A stretch of 64,000 nucleotides of DNA from assembly GCF_002920635.1 (NCBI RefSeq), contig NZ_PQSR01000003.1, positions 107,957 to 171,956 of the forward strand. Reading direction: 5' to 3'. This DNA is from Streptomyces sp. Ru72. GTDB taxonomy: Bacteria > Actinomycetota > Actinomycetes > Streptomycetales > Streptomycetaceae. Both the position numbers and the translations under genes were made by a program. Shown piece after piece: positions 8,058 to 16,551 of this stretch. The notes under the pieces are model-generated. The model did not search any database. It had not been told where the DNA came from and was given only the letters and a program-made list of their open reading frames with translations. Every line of letters begins with the position of its first letter. Within the stretch, counting starts at the first letter, position 1.

Positions 8058-8906
8058 TCAAAGGGCCTCCAGCGCATCTCTCAGCCTTTTCAGCAAGGTG
8101 ATGTGGGGGTCTTGGCAGGGCAGCAGCTCTTCGGTGGGCGTAGGTGGTTCGCCGCCCGGTGCCGGCGCCGGGTCCGGTGCGGGGTCCGGTGTCGGCGCGG
8201 CGACACGAGGCGATACGAACCCCGCCGCCGCCAGGCGCCTTATGTCCACGAGCGTGTGGAACGCCGGGCGGCCCAGTGTCCGTGAGATGTCCGCCGCCGT
8301 TCGCGTTCCGTCGACGCGGCCCAGTACGGCTTCCTGGCGGGGTGTGACCGTCGGGACCGTCGGGCGGCCGGCGCGGACCAGAGGGGCCTCGTCGATCGCC
8401 GGGTCGGGCCAGATGGCGTGGAGCAGGTCCCGGCGGCGCAGTGTCTCCCGCTCCACCGCGGTCACCGGAACCGGGTGCACCGGCCCCAGCCAGTGGGCCT
8501 CGCCGTAGCGGAAGCGGGCGGGGGCGCTGCTCGGGCCCAGCACGAAGTACGCCGCGTCGAACAGCGCTCCCAGATGGCACAGCTCCAGGGCTCCCTGGAC
8601 GATCCGGCCGCTGTCGACCAGGAACCGGCCCACCAGCCCCTGCGGCCCCGCCTGCGCGAGCGCCTCCCGCCAGTCCTCCTCGTCGAGCACGCCGTGCGCG
8701 ATGAGCAGGCTGTCGAGGCCCGGGGTGGCGGGGCTCTCCGCGTACACCACCTGGCCCTCGGACAGGTGGAGCATCCCGCCCTCGCGCATCAGCACACCGG
8801 TGGCCCGCTCGGCGGCGAGCCGGCTGAGCATGGGGGACAGGCCGCCGCCCGGGATCCGCGTCCCCTGCCGTACCGGCAGCGCAGGCGGTAGTCCGACCAT
8901 CGTCAT
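8058..8906 (-). CDS. DUF4388-like protein in the Roadblock operon
   Basis: A 282-residue soluble protein. The N-terminal roughly 120 residues (LSPMLSRLAAERATGVLMRE, GGMLHLSEGQVVYAESPATP and the DSLLIAHGVLDEEDWREAL helices) fit the DUF4388/PatA-N pattern found in bacterial signalling proteins. A later helical segment (VTPRQEAVLGRVDGTRTAAD then ISRTLGRPAFHTLVDIRRLA) looks like a winged-helix or HTH-type module. A Pro/Ala-rich linker precedes a short C-terminal helix. Its ATG at 8906 overlaps the stop of the first Roadblock gene (ATGA, 8903-8906). Probably a signalling adaptor or regulator working with the Roadblock proteins; the exact role is unknown. Confidence 0.7.
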   Translation of the reverse strand: MTMVGLPPALPVRQGTRIPGGGLSPMLSRLAAERATGVLMREGGMLHLSEGQVVYAESPATPGLDSLLIAHGVLDEEDWREALAQAGPQGLVGRFLVDSGRIVQGALELCHLGALFDAAYFVLGPSSAPARFRYGEAHWLGPVHPVPVTAVERETLRRRDLLHAIWPDPAIDEAPLVRAGRPTVPTVTPRQEAVLGRVDGTRTAADISRTLGRPAFHTLVDIRRLAAAGFVSPRVAAPTPDPAPDPAPAPGGEPPTPTEELLPCQDPHITLLKRLRDALEAL

Positions 8907-9301
8907 CCCAGCACCAGCCGTCCGGCCATCTCGCCGAGCCGGATGCGGGCGAGGGCGAGGTTGCCGTCCTCGCGTGCCAGCCACAGGTGGAGGAAGACAC
9001 TGCTGTCAAAGGTCGTCGGGACGAACCGGAGCAGGTGGTAGCTGTCCCGGTTGGCGACGATCAGATCCTCGACCGGACAGGCGTCCGCGGACCAGTCGGC
9101 GTCCCCCTCCGGTGCGAAGGCACGGTGTTCGGCGGCCAGCCGGGCCAGTTCCGCCGCCTCCGCCGCCGTCGTCTCGTGGTCACCGCCGGGGGCGTCGCCG
9201 ACCGTGCCCAGCGCGAGCCCGCTGGTCCAGTCGACCACCGCGGCACCCCGGGCACCGGGCAGGCGCATGGCTTCCAGCAGACACTCGTCGATTCCGGGCA
9301 C
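8903..9301 (-). CDS. Roadblock/LC7-domain protein (first gene of the operon)
   Basis: A 132-residue Roadblock/LC7-like protein: DECLLEAMRLPGARGAAVVD, then WTSGLALGTVGD, then the central EDLIVANRDSYHLLRFVP and FLHLWLAREDGNLALARIRL. The same landmarks appear in the last gene of the operon. The start is set at GTG 9301 because GGGAGGGGAGC precedes it at good spacing; the track frame continues upstream without a better site. It leads a four-gene operon in which no Ras-like GTPase is present. Confidence 0.78.
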   Translation of the reverse strand: MPGIDECLLEAMRLPGARGAAVVDWTSGLALGTVGDAPGGDHETTAAEAAELARLAAEHRAFAPEGDADWSADACPVEDLIVANRDSYHLLRFVPTTFDSSVFLHLWLAREDGNLALARIRLGEMAGRLVLG

Positions 9302-9395
9302 AGCGGTGCTCCCCTCCCGCCTCGGGTACGGCTGAGTGACACAGACGCTACGCAACGTGTGCGCGAAGGGTGAGGGATCCGGCATTTTCCAGTGG

Positions 9396-9432
9396 AACAT
9401 GCGCGGGACCACTAAGGTGGGTCAACTGACCC
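9396..9432 (-). promoter_or_regulatory. Candidate promoter of the Roadblock operon
   Basis: On the minus strand TTGACC (bases 9425-9420) and CATGTT (9401-9396) are separated by 18 bases, about 95 bases before the first start codon. The -35 hexamer lies inside a small inverted repeat, GGGTCA-AC-TGACCC at 9419-9432, that could bind a regulator. Confidence 0.35.
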
Positions 9433-9536
9433 TGTTCGCCGGGGTGTTGGTGCGAGTAGCGGTCCTTCTCGCTGACGTGCGGGTATGCGGTCCGCGTGCA
9501 TACCGCAGGGGCGGCCGGGCAGGGCGCGCGGTTTCC

Positions 9537-10904
9537 TCAGAGCTCCGACAGCGCTCCCGCGCGCCCCCCGCCAGACTCCGCCACGATCTCCTCGACCGAC
9601 TGCGGCTCCCGCACGACGGCGAACCGTATCCCGCCGTCCCCGTCCGGCGCGTAGCCGTACACCGCGGGCCGGGCAAGGGAGTTGTAGGCGTAGTGGTGCG
9701 CGAAGTAGTACGCGCCGGTGTCCAGCACCGCCACGTGGTCGCCCTGCTCCAGAAGCGGCAGCGCCCGTGCCTCGGCCAGCAGGTCGCCCGCGAAGCACGC
9801 CGGTCCCGCCACGTCCTGCACCACCTCGGGTCCCTCCTTGGGGCGCCCCTTCGCGTCGTAGGCGGCGATCCGCAGCGGCCAGGACGCCGGCGCGTACACC
9901 GTCCGCACCGCGACCTGCACCCCCGCGTGCGTGACCGCGACGGCCCGGCCGCCCGCGCTCTTGGTGTACTCCACGCGCGCCACCAGTGTCCCGTGCTTGG
10001 CCAGCAGCGACCGCCCGAACTCCGTGACCAGTCCGTACCGCCCGTCGAACAGCCCCGGCACCGCCTGAGCCAGCAGCCGCGCGTACTGCGCGTACGTCGG
10101 CGTCGTGACGTCGGAGCCGAAGTTGACGTGCAGTCCGCCGCCGATGTCGATCGTGTCGATCTGCCGGCGCCCGACGTGCCGGTTGATCTCCTCGGCGAGC
10201 GTGTACGTCTCCGCGACACCCCGCGCCATCAGCGACAGCGGCACCCCCTGAGAGCCGGAGTGCGCGTGCAGCCGCGTCAGCCAGGGCCGCTCCGCATAAG
10301 CGCGCACCACCCACTCGCGCGCCCCCTCGTCCCGCAACGCCACCCCGAACTTGGAGGTGGCCGTCGCCGTCGACAGCGCCTGGATGGAACCGGCCCCGGT
10401 CTGCGGATTCACCCGGATCCCCAGCGGGGAGTCCGTCCTCACCGTGTGGACGAGCTCGTCGAGCCGTGCCAGCTCCTGCGGGCTGTCCGCGTTCACGGCG
10501 GCGCCCAGCTCCAGCGCCTGGCGCAGCTCGGCCGCCGTCTTGGCGGGCGAGTCCAGCACGATGCGCTCCGGCGCCACCCCGGCCGCCCGGGCCAGCGCCA
10601 TCTCTCCGGGGCTCGCCACCTCGGCGCCGATGCCCGCCTCGCGCAGCAGCCGCAGCACCGGCACCAGCGGGGTCGCCTTGACCGCGAACGCGTGCAGCAC
10701 CGGCGTCCCCGGCGCCACCACCGCGTCGAAGGCCGCCCGCAGCGCCGCCGCCGAGTCCCGGATGCCCGCGACGTCCAGCAGGCCGGCCAGCGGGGCGTCC
10801 GGCCCCAGCAGCCCGTGTTCGACGGCGGCCCGCACGGCGTCGTGGCGCCGTGCCGCCCGCTCGGCGTCGCCGCCTCCCCCTGTCCCGATGTTCGCCATCT
10901 CCAC
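9537..10904 (-). CDS. PLP-dependent decarboxylase, diaminopimelate/ornithine decarboxylase family (group IV)
   Basis: A 455-residue fold type III (alanine-racemase-like) decarboxylase. The PLP lysine lies in HAFAVKATP near residue 75; the HSGSQGVP segment and the glycine loop DTIDIGGGLHVNFG bind the cofactor phosphate. The C-terminal beta domain has DTGAYYFAHHYAYNS. The substrate is uncertain: the gene is not with lysine or arginine genes and the protein is divergent from canonical LysA, for example lacking an obvious CESGD motif. It may act on another amino acid or in a specialised pathway. The start is GTG 10904 after GGGGGAC; the ATG at 10898 is an alternative. It is divergent from hutU. 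Confidence 0.8.
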   Translation of the reverse strand: MEMANIGTGGGGDAERAARRHDAVRAAVEHGLLGPDAPLAGLLDVAGIRDSAAALRAAFDAVVAPGTPVLHAFAVKATPLVPVLRLLREAGIGAEVASPGEMALARAAGVAPERIVLDSPAKTAAELRQALELGAAVNADSPQELARLDELVHTVRTDSPLGIRVNPQTGAGSIQALSTATATSKFGVALRDEGAREWVVRAYAERPWLTRLHAHSGSQGVPLSLMARGVAETYTLAEEINRHVGRRQIDTIDIGGGLHVNFGSDVTTPTYAQYARLLAQAVPGLFDGRYGLVTEFGRSLLAKHGTLVARVEYTKSAGGRAVAVTHAGVQVAVRTVYAPASWPLRIAAYDAKGRPKEGPEVVQDVAGPACFAGDLLAEARALPLLEQGDHVAVLDTGAYYFAHHYAYNSLARPAVYGYAPDGDGGIRFAVVREPQSVEEIVAESGGGRAGALSEL

Positions 10905-10987
10905 CGCGTCCCCCGTCCCGTGTCACCGTCTGCGGTCATGCCTCCAGCCAAACATCCCGGCCCCGGCCCTGCTGGCGCAAGGACGTA

Positions 10988-11023
10988 TTGACTAGTTCTA
11001 TTCAGATGGTCAGGATGTGAATA
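10988..11023 (+). promoter_or_regulatory. Candidate hut operon promoter with overlapping inverted repeat
   Basis: TTGACT (10988-10993) and CAGGAT (11011-11016) are separated by 17 bases, about 70 bases before hutU. TATTCA at 10999-11004 and TGAATA at 11018-11023 form an inverted repeat spanning the -10 region, a plausible operator. The segment is clearly richer in A and T than its surroundings. Confidence 0.45.
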
Positions 11024-11082
11024 ACCACTGCAACAGTCCCGCGCGCCCCCGCCGCGTGACGCCGTCCATCAGGAGGCAGACC

Positions 11083-12747
11083 ATGTCAGGACCCCGGCCC
11101 GTCCGAGCGCCCCGCGGCACGGAACGCAGCGCCCTGGGATGGCAGCAGGAGGCCGCCCTGCGGATGCTGCAGAACAACCTCGACCCCGAGGTCGCCGAGC
11201 ACCCCGACAAGCTCGTCGTCTACGGCGGCACCGGCAAGGCCGCGCGCGACTGGCGCTCCTTCGACGCGATGGTCCGTACCCTGAAGACCCTCAAGCAGGA
11301 CGAGACGATGCTCGTCCAGTCCGGCCGCCCCGTCGGCGTCATGCAGACCCACGAGTGGGCGCCGCGCGTCCTCATCGCCAACTCCAACCTCGTCGGCGAC
11401 TGGGCCAACTGGGAGGAGTTCCGCCGTCTGGAGGCCCTCGGCCTGACCATGTACGGGCAGATGACCGCCGGCTCCTGGATCTACATCGGCACCCAGGGCA
11501 TCCTGCAGGGCACCTACGAGACGTTCTCCGCCGTCGCCGCCAAGAAGTTCGGCGGTTCGCTCGCCGGAACCATCACCCTGACCGCCGGCCTCGGCGGCAT
11601 GGGCGGCGCCCAGCCGCTCGCCGTCACCATGAACGACGGCGTCGCGATCTGCATCGACTGCGACCCGCGGGCCATCGAGCGCCGCATCGAGCACCGGTAC
11701 CTGGACGTGAAGGCCGACTCGCTCGAGCACGCACTCCAGCTGGCCGTCGAGGCGCGCGACGCCCGCCGTCCGCTGTCCATCGGCGTCCTCGGCAACGCCG
11801 CCGAGCTGGTGCCGCAGCTCCTCGCCATGGGCGCCCCCATCGACGTCGTCACCGACCAGACCTCCGCCCACGACCCGCTCTCGTACCTCCCGGTCGGCGT
11901 CGCCTTCGAGGACATGGCCGCCTACGCCGCCAAGGACCCGGCCGGCTTCACCACCCGTGCGCGTGAGTCGATGGCCCGGCACGTCGAGGCCATGGTCGGC
12001 TTCATGGACGCCGGTGCGGAGGTCTTCGACTACGGCAACTCGATCCGTGGCGAGGCGCAGCTCGCGGGTTACGAGCGGGCGTTCGCCTTCCCCGGGTTCG
12101 TCCCCGCCTACATCCGGCCGCTGTTCTGCGAGGGGAAGGGCCCGTTCCGGTGGGCGGCCCTGTCGGGCGACCCGGCGGACATCGCGAAGACCGACAAGGC
12201 GATCCTCGAGCTCTTCCCCGAGAACGAGTCCCTCGCGCGCTGGATCAAGATGGCCGGCGAGCGGGTCCACTTCCAGGGACTTCCGGCGCGTATCTGCTGG
12301 CTCGGGTACGGGGAGCGGGACAAGGCCGGAGAGCGGTTCAACGACATGGTGGCGAGCGGGGAGCTGAGCGCGCCGATCGTCATCGGCCGCGACCACCTCG
12401 ACTGCGGGTCCGTCGCCTCGCCGTACCGCGAGACGGAGGCGATGCTCGACGGGTCGGACGCGATCGCGGACTGGCCGCTGCTGAACGCCATGGTCAACGT
12501 GGCGTCCGGCGCGTCCTGGGTGTCCATCCACCACGGTGGTGGCGTGGGGATGGGCCGCTCCATCCACGCCGGGCAGGTGACGGTGGCCGACGGCACCGCG
12601 CTGGCCGGCGAGAAGGTCCGCCGGGTCCTCACCAACGACCCCGGGATGGGTGTCATCCGGCACGTCGACGCCGGGTACGACATCGCGGAGTCCGTCGCCG
12701 AGGAGCGGGGCGTGCGGGTGCCGATGCGCGAGGGTGACGACGCGTGA
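11083..12747 (+). CDS. hutU: Urocanate hydratase (urocanase)
   Basis: A 554-residue cytoplasmic enzyme that hydrates urocanate to imidazolone propionate using tightly bound NAD+. Recognisable signatures are [19 protein letters not shown] near the N-terminus, the NAD-binding glycine cluster LGGMGGAQP, and [19 protein letters not shown] with the conserved active-site region near the C-terminus. Full family length. The ATG at 11083 follows AGGAGG at 11071-11076 with 6-base spacing; the frame upstream is not needed. Its stop overlaps the next start (GTGA, 12744-12747). It leads the hut operon; no histidine ammonia-lyase gene (hutH) is in the window, so that step is encoded elsewhere. Confidence 0.96.
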   Translation: MSGPRPVRAPRGTERSALGWQQEAALRMLQNNLDPEVAEHPDKLVVYGGTGKAARDWRSFDAMVRTLKTLKQDETMLVQSGRPVGVMQTHEWAPRVLIANSNLVGDWANWEEFRRLEALGLTMYGQMTAGSWIYIGTQGILQGTYETFSAVAAKKFGGSLAGTITLTAGLGGMGGAQPLAVTMNDGVAICIDCDPRAIERRIEHRYLDVKADSLEHALQLAVEARDARRPLSIGVLGNAAELVPQLLAMGAPIDVVTDQTSAHDPLSYLPVGVAFEDMAAYAAKDPAGFTTRARESMARHVEAMVGFMDAGAEVFDYGNSIRGEAQLAGYERAFAFPGFVPAYIRPLFCEGKGPFRWAALSGDPADIAKTDKAILELFPENESLARWIKMAGERVHFQGLPARICWLGYGERDKAGERFNDMVASGELSAPIVIGRDHLDCGSVASPYRETEAMLDGSDAIADWPLLNAMVNVASGASWVSIHHGGGVGMGRSIHAGQVTVADGTALAGEKVRRVLTNDPGMGVIRHVDAGYDIAESVAEERGVRVPMREGDDA

Positions 12748-13961
12748 CGTTCCACAGCATGTGGGCGGAGTTGCTGCCGGTCGGCCGCGACTCCGCCTCC
12801 GGTGGCTACCGGCGCTTCGCCTGGAGCGGTGCCGACGCCGAGTGCCGGGCCTGGTTCCAGGAGCAGGCCGAAGTCCGGGGGCTGGTTCACGAAGTCGACC
12901 GGAACGGGAACCAGTGGGCCTGGCTCGGGGACCCCGCCCAGGGGGACGCCGTGGTCACCGGCTCCCACCTCGACTCCGTGCCCGACGGCGGGGCCTTCGA
13001 CGGGCCTCTCGGGGTCGTGTCCGCCTTCGCCGCGCTCGACGAGCTACGGAGCAGGAACGTCCGGTTCGCCAAGCCCCTGGGCATCGTCAACTTCGGCGAC
13101 GAGGAAGGCGCCCGGTTCGGGCTGGCCTGCGTCGGGTCGCGGCTCGCCGCCGGGCAGCTCACCCGCGAGCAGGCCCACCGGCTGACCGACGGTGACGGGA
13201 TCACCTTGCCGCGGGCCATGGAGGCCGCCGGGTACGACCCCGACGCCATCGGGCCCGATCCCGAGCGGCTCGGCCGAATCGGCGCGTTCGTCGAGCTGCA
13301 CGTCGAGCAGGGGCGGGCGCTCGACATCGGCGGGGACGCCGTCGGAGTCGCCAGCGCCATCTGGCCGCACGGCCGGTGGCGGTTCGACTTCCGGGGCGAG
13401 GCCAACCACGCGGGGACCACGCGGCTCGCCGACCGGCGCGACCCCATGCTGCCGTACGCCGAGACCGTGCTCGCCGCCCGCCGTGAGGCCGAACTCGCCG
13501 GTGCCGTGGCCACCTTCGGGAAGATCGCCGTCGAGCCCAACGGGGTCAACGCGATCCCCTCCCTCGTCCGCGGCTGGCTCGACTCCCGTGCCGCCGACCA
13601 GGCGAGCCTCGACACCGTGGTGGGAGGCATCCAGAAGGCGGCCCGGGAGTGCGCCGATGCACACGGTGTCGATCTCGACGTGGTGCGCGAGTCGTTCACG
13701 CCGGTCGTCGAGTTCGACCACGCCCTGCGGGACGAAGTGGCCCGCATCCTCGGCCGGGACACCGACCTGACCGTGCCCGTCCTCGGCACCGGGGCGGGAC
13801 ACGACGCCGGGATCCTCTCCGGGAGCATCCCGACCGCCATGCTGTTCGTGCGCAACCCCACGGGCGTGTCGCACTCCCCGGCCGAGTACGCCGCCGAGGA
13901 CGACTGCCTGGCCGGGGTGGCCGCGCTCGCCGACGTACTGGAAGGGCTGGTGTGCAGGTGA
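12744..13961 (+). CDS. M20-family amidohydrolase (allantoate/N-carbamoyl amidohydrolase type) in the hut operon
   Basis: A 405-residue zinc-dependent amidohydrolase. The metal ligands are visible in [19 protein letters not shown], in [11 protein letters not shown] and in [10 protein letters not shown]; a central dimerisation domain ([16 protein letters not shown]) and the C-terminal [10 protein letters not shown] / NPTGVSHSP motifs complete the family pattern. Homologues are often annotated as allantoate amidohydrolase. Here it lies between hutU and hutF with GTGA-type overlaps at both ends. That context makes removal of the formyl group from N-formyl-L-glutamate, the HutG step, a more likely job. 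No PF05013-type HutG is present. The assignment of substrate is inference. Confidence 0.85.
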   Translation: MTFHSMWAELLPVGRDSASGGYRRFAWSGADAECRAWFQEQAEVRGLVHEVDRNGNQWAWLGDPAQGDAVVTGSHLDSVPDGGAFDGPLGVVSAFAALDELRSRNVRFAKPLGIVNFGDEEGARFGLACVGSRLAAGQLTREQAHRLTDGDGITLPRAMEAAGYDPDAIGPDPERLGRIGAFVELHVEQGRALDIGGDAVGVASAIWPHGRWRFDFRGEANHAGTTRLADRRDPMLPYAETVLAARREAELAGAVATFGKIAVEPNGVNAIPSLVRGWLDSRAADQASLDTVVGGIQKAARECADAHGVDLDVVRESFTPVVEFDHALRDEVARILGRDTDLTVPVLGTGAGHDAGILSGSIPTAMLFVRNPTGVSHSPAEYAAEDDCLAGVAALADVLEGLVCR

Positions 13962-15292
13962 CACGGACGTACTGGCTGGAGCACGCCTGGCTCGACCCGG
14001 CCGTCGAGCCGGGCGTCGCCCTGGAGGTGGCCGACGGGCGCATCACCGCGGTCCGCACCGGCGTCGACGCCCCACCGCCCGGCGCCGAGGTCCTGCGCGG
14101 GCTGACCCTCCCCGGGCTCGCCAACGCCCACAGCCACGCCTTCCACCGCGCCCTGCGCGGCACCGTCCAGATCGGCTCGGGGACCTTCTGGACCTGGCGC
14201 GAGGTCATGTACTCGTTCGCGGACAGACTGGCCCCGGACACGTACCACGCGCTCGCCCGCGCCGTGTACGCGGAGATGGCGCTGGCCGGGGTCACCGCCG
14301 TCGGCGAGTTCCACTACGTGCACCACGCCCCCGGCGGCACCCCCTACGCCGACCCCAACGCCATGGGGGAGGCGCTGATCGCGGCCGCCGCCGAGGCCGG
14401 CATCCGGATCACCCTCCTCGACACCGCCTACCTGTCCTCCGGCTTCGGACAGCCGCCCAACACCCACCAGCTCCGCTTCTCCGACGGCACGGCCGAGGCC
14501 TGGGCGGAACGCTGTTCAGTTCTCAAGGAACGCGATCACGCACGGATCGGTGCGGCGATCCACTCCGTACGGGCGGTGCCCGCCGAGCAGTTGGAGACGG
14601 TGGCGCGCTGGGCGCAGGAGCGGCGGGCCCCGCTGCATGTGCACCTGTCCGAGCAGACGGCCGAGAACGACGCCTGCCGGCAGGCACACGGCCGTACCCC
14701 GACCCGGCTCCTCGCCGACCACGGCGTCCTCGGGCCGCGCACCACCGGGGTGCACAACACGCACCTCACGGACGAGGACATCCAGCTGATCGGCTCCACC
14801 GGCACCGGCACCTGCATGTGCCCCACCACCGAGCGGGACCTCGCCGACGGCATCGGTCCGGCCCCGGCCCTGCAGGCGGCCGGCTCGCCGCTCAGTCTCG
14901 GCTCCGACAGCCACGCCGTCATCGACCTGTTCGAGGAGGCCCGCGCGATGGAGCTGAACGAGCGGCTGCGCACCCGCACCCGCGGTCACTGGACGGCGGC
15001 GGCCCTGCTGCGGGCCGCCTCCGCCGACGGGCACGCCGCGCTCGGCTGGGACGGCGCGGGCGCCCTGGAGCCGGGCGCGCTCGCCGACTTCACGACGATC
15101 GCGCTCGACTCGGTCAGGACCGCAGGGCCCCTGCCACGGCTGGGCGCCGAGACGGCGGTATTCGCCGCGACGGCAGCGGATGTGCGCCATACGGTCGTGG
15201 GCGGCCGGCACGTCGTCCGCGACGGAGCCCACCTGCTCGTACCGGACGTGCCACGCGCGCTGGCGGACGCCGTCGAAGCCCTGCGCGCCTGA
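13952..15292 (+). CDS. hutF: Formimidoylglutamate deiminase
   Basis: A 446-residue amidohydrolase-superfamily enzyme that deaminates N-formimino-L-glutamate to N-formylglutamate and ammonia. Metal-binding residues are seen in [31 protein letters not shown] and [16 protein letters not shown]. HutF-specific sequence such as [12 protein letters not shown] and [15 protein letters not shown] supports the call over a generic deaminase. The start is probably GTG 13952, within the end of the M20 gene; GTG 13958 overlapping its stop is the alternative. It indicates the deiminase-deformylase branch of histidine degradation rather than the one-step HutG formimidase route. Confidence 0.93.
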   Translation: MQVTRTYWLEHAWLDPAVEPGVALEVADGRITAVRTGVDAPPPGAEVLRGLTLPGLANAHSHAFHRALRGTVQIGSGTFWTWREVMYSFADRLAPDTYHALARAVYAEMALAGVTAVGEFHYVHHAPGGTPYADPNAMGEALIAAAAEAGIRITLLDTAYLSSGFGQPPNTHQLRFSDGTAEAWAERCSVLKERDHARIGAAIHSVRAVPAEQLETVARWAQERRAPLHVHLSEQTAENDACRQAHGRTPTRLLADHGVLGPRTTGVHNTHLTDEDIQLIGSTGTGTCMCPTTERDLADGIGPAPALQAAGSPLSLGSDSHAVIDLFEEARAMELNERLRTRTRGHWTAAALLRAASADGHAALGWDGAGALEPGALADFTTIALDSVRTAGPLPRLGAETAVFAATAADVRHTVVGGRHVVRDGAHLLVPDVPRALADAVEALRA

Positions 15293-15354
15293 CGACCCGA
15301 AGCCACACGTCCGCGACGCCGCCCGCCGACGGCCCGGCCACCCACGAGGAACTC

Positions 15355-16527
15355 ATGAGCAGCACCGTCATCACCAACATCGCCAGCCTGGTCACCAACG
15401 ACCCCTCCCTCGGTGACAGGTCCCCCCTTGGACTGATCCGGGACGCGGCCCTCGTCCTCGACGGCGTCCGCGTCTCGTGGACCGGTGAGTCGAGCAAAGC
15501 ACCCGCCACTGACAATCGGGTCGACGCAGGCGGCCGCGCGGTGATCCCGGGCTTCGTGGACTCCCACTCGCACCTGGTCTTCGCGGGCGACCGCACCGAG
15601 GAGTTCAACGCCCGCATGTCGGGCCGCGGTTACTCGGCGGGGGGCATCCGCACCACGGTGGCCGCGACCCGGGCCGCGACGGACGCGGAACTGGAGACCA
15701 ACCTCGTCCGCCACCTCACCGAGGCCCTCCGCCAGGGCACCACCACCCTGGAGACCAAGTCCGGCTACGGCCTCACGGTCCACGACGAGGAGCGCGCCCT
15801 GCGGATCGCCTCCGCGCACACCGACGAGGTCACCTACCTCGGCGCCCACATCGTCTCCCCCGACTACGCCGACGACCCGGCCGCCTACGTGGCCCTGGTC
15901 ACCGGCGAGATGCTCGACGCCTGCGCACCGCACGCCCGCTGGATCGACGTCTTCTGCGAGAAGGGCGCCTTCGACGGCGACCAGGCCCGCGCGATCCTCA
16001 CCGCGGGCCGGGACAAGGGCCTGCACCCGCGGGTCCACGCCAACCAGCTGTCGTACGGCCCCGGTGTGCAGCTCGCCGTCGAACTCGGCGCGGCCAGCGC
16101 CGACCACTGCACGCACCTGACGGACGCCGACGTCGACGCCCTCGCGAACAGCGACACGGTCGCCACCCTGCTGCCGGGCGCCGAGTTCTCCACCCGCGCC
16201 CAGTGGCCCGACGCCCGCCGCCTCCTCGACGCGGGCGTCACGGTCGCCCTGTCCACCGACTGCAACCCCGGCTCGTCCTACACGTCCTCCGTGCCGTTCT
16301 GCATCGCGCTCGCCGTGCGGGACATGCGGATGACTCCGGACGAGGCGCTCTGGTCGGCCACGGCGGGCGGCGCCCGCGCCCTGCGCCGCACGGACGTCGG
16401 CCGCCTCTCCCCGGGCGCCTACGCGGACCTGGCGTTCCTCGACGCCCCGAGCCACGTCCACCTCGCCTACCGCCCGGGCGTGCCCCTGGTCGACGAGGTG
16501 TGGCGGCGGGGACGGAGGGTCGCCTAG
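15355..16527 (+). CDS. hutI: Imidazolonepropionase
   Basis: A 390-residue amidohydrolase that opens imidazolone propionate to N-formiminoglutamate. Landmarks are [20 protein letters not shown] with the metal-binding Hx[29 protein letters not shown] region histidine (in LHPRVHANQ), DHCTHL and [15 protein letters not shown]. Length matches the family. ATG 15355 follows a GAGGA site. It lies 62 bases after hutF and is probably the last gene of the hut operon, being convergent with the lectin-domain gene 24 bases downstream, with no obvious terminator between. Confidence 0.95.
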   Translation: MSSTVITNIASLVTNDPSLGDRSPLGLIRDAALVLDGVRVSWTGESSKAPATDNRVDAGGRAVIPGFVDSHSHLVFAGDRTEEFNARMSGRGYSAGGIRTTVAATRAATDAELETNLVRHLTEALRQGTTTLETKSGYGLTVHDEERALRIASAHTDEVTYLGAHIVSPDYADDPAAYVALVTGEMLDACAPHARWIDVFCEKGAFDGDQARAILTAGRDKGLHPRVHANQLSYGPGVQLAVELGAASADHCTHLTDADVDALANSDTVATLLPGAEFSTRAQWPDARRLLDAGVTVALSTDCNPGSSYTSSVPFCIALAVRDMRMTPDEALWSATAGGARALRRTDVGRLSPGAYADLAFLDAPSHVHLAYRPGVPLVDEVWRRGRRVA

Positions 16528-16551
16528 CCGTCAGGCAGCCGCCATCGGTCG

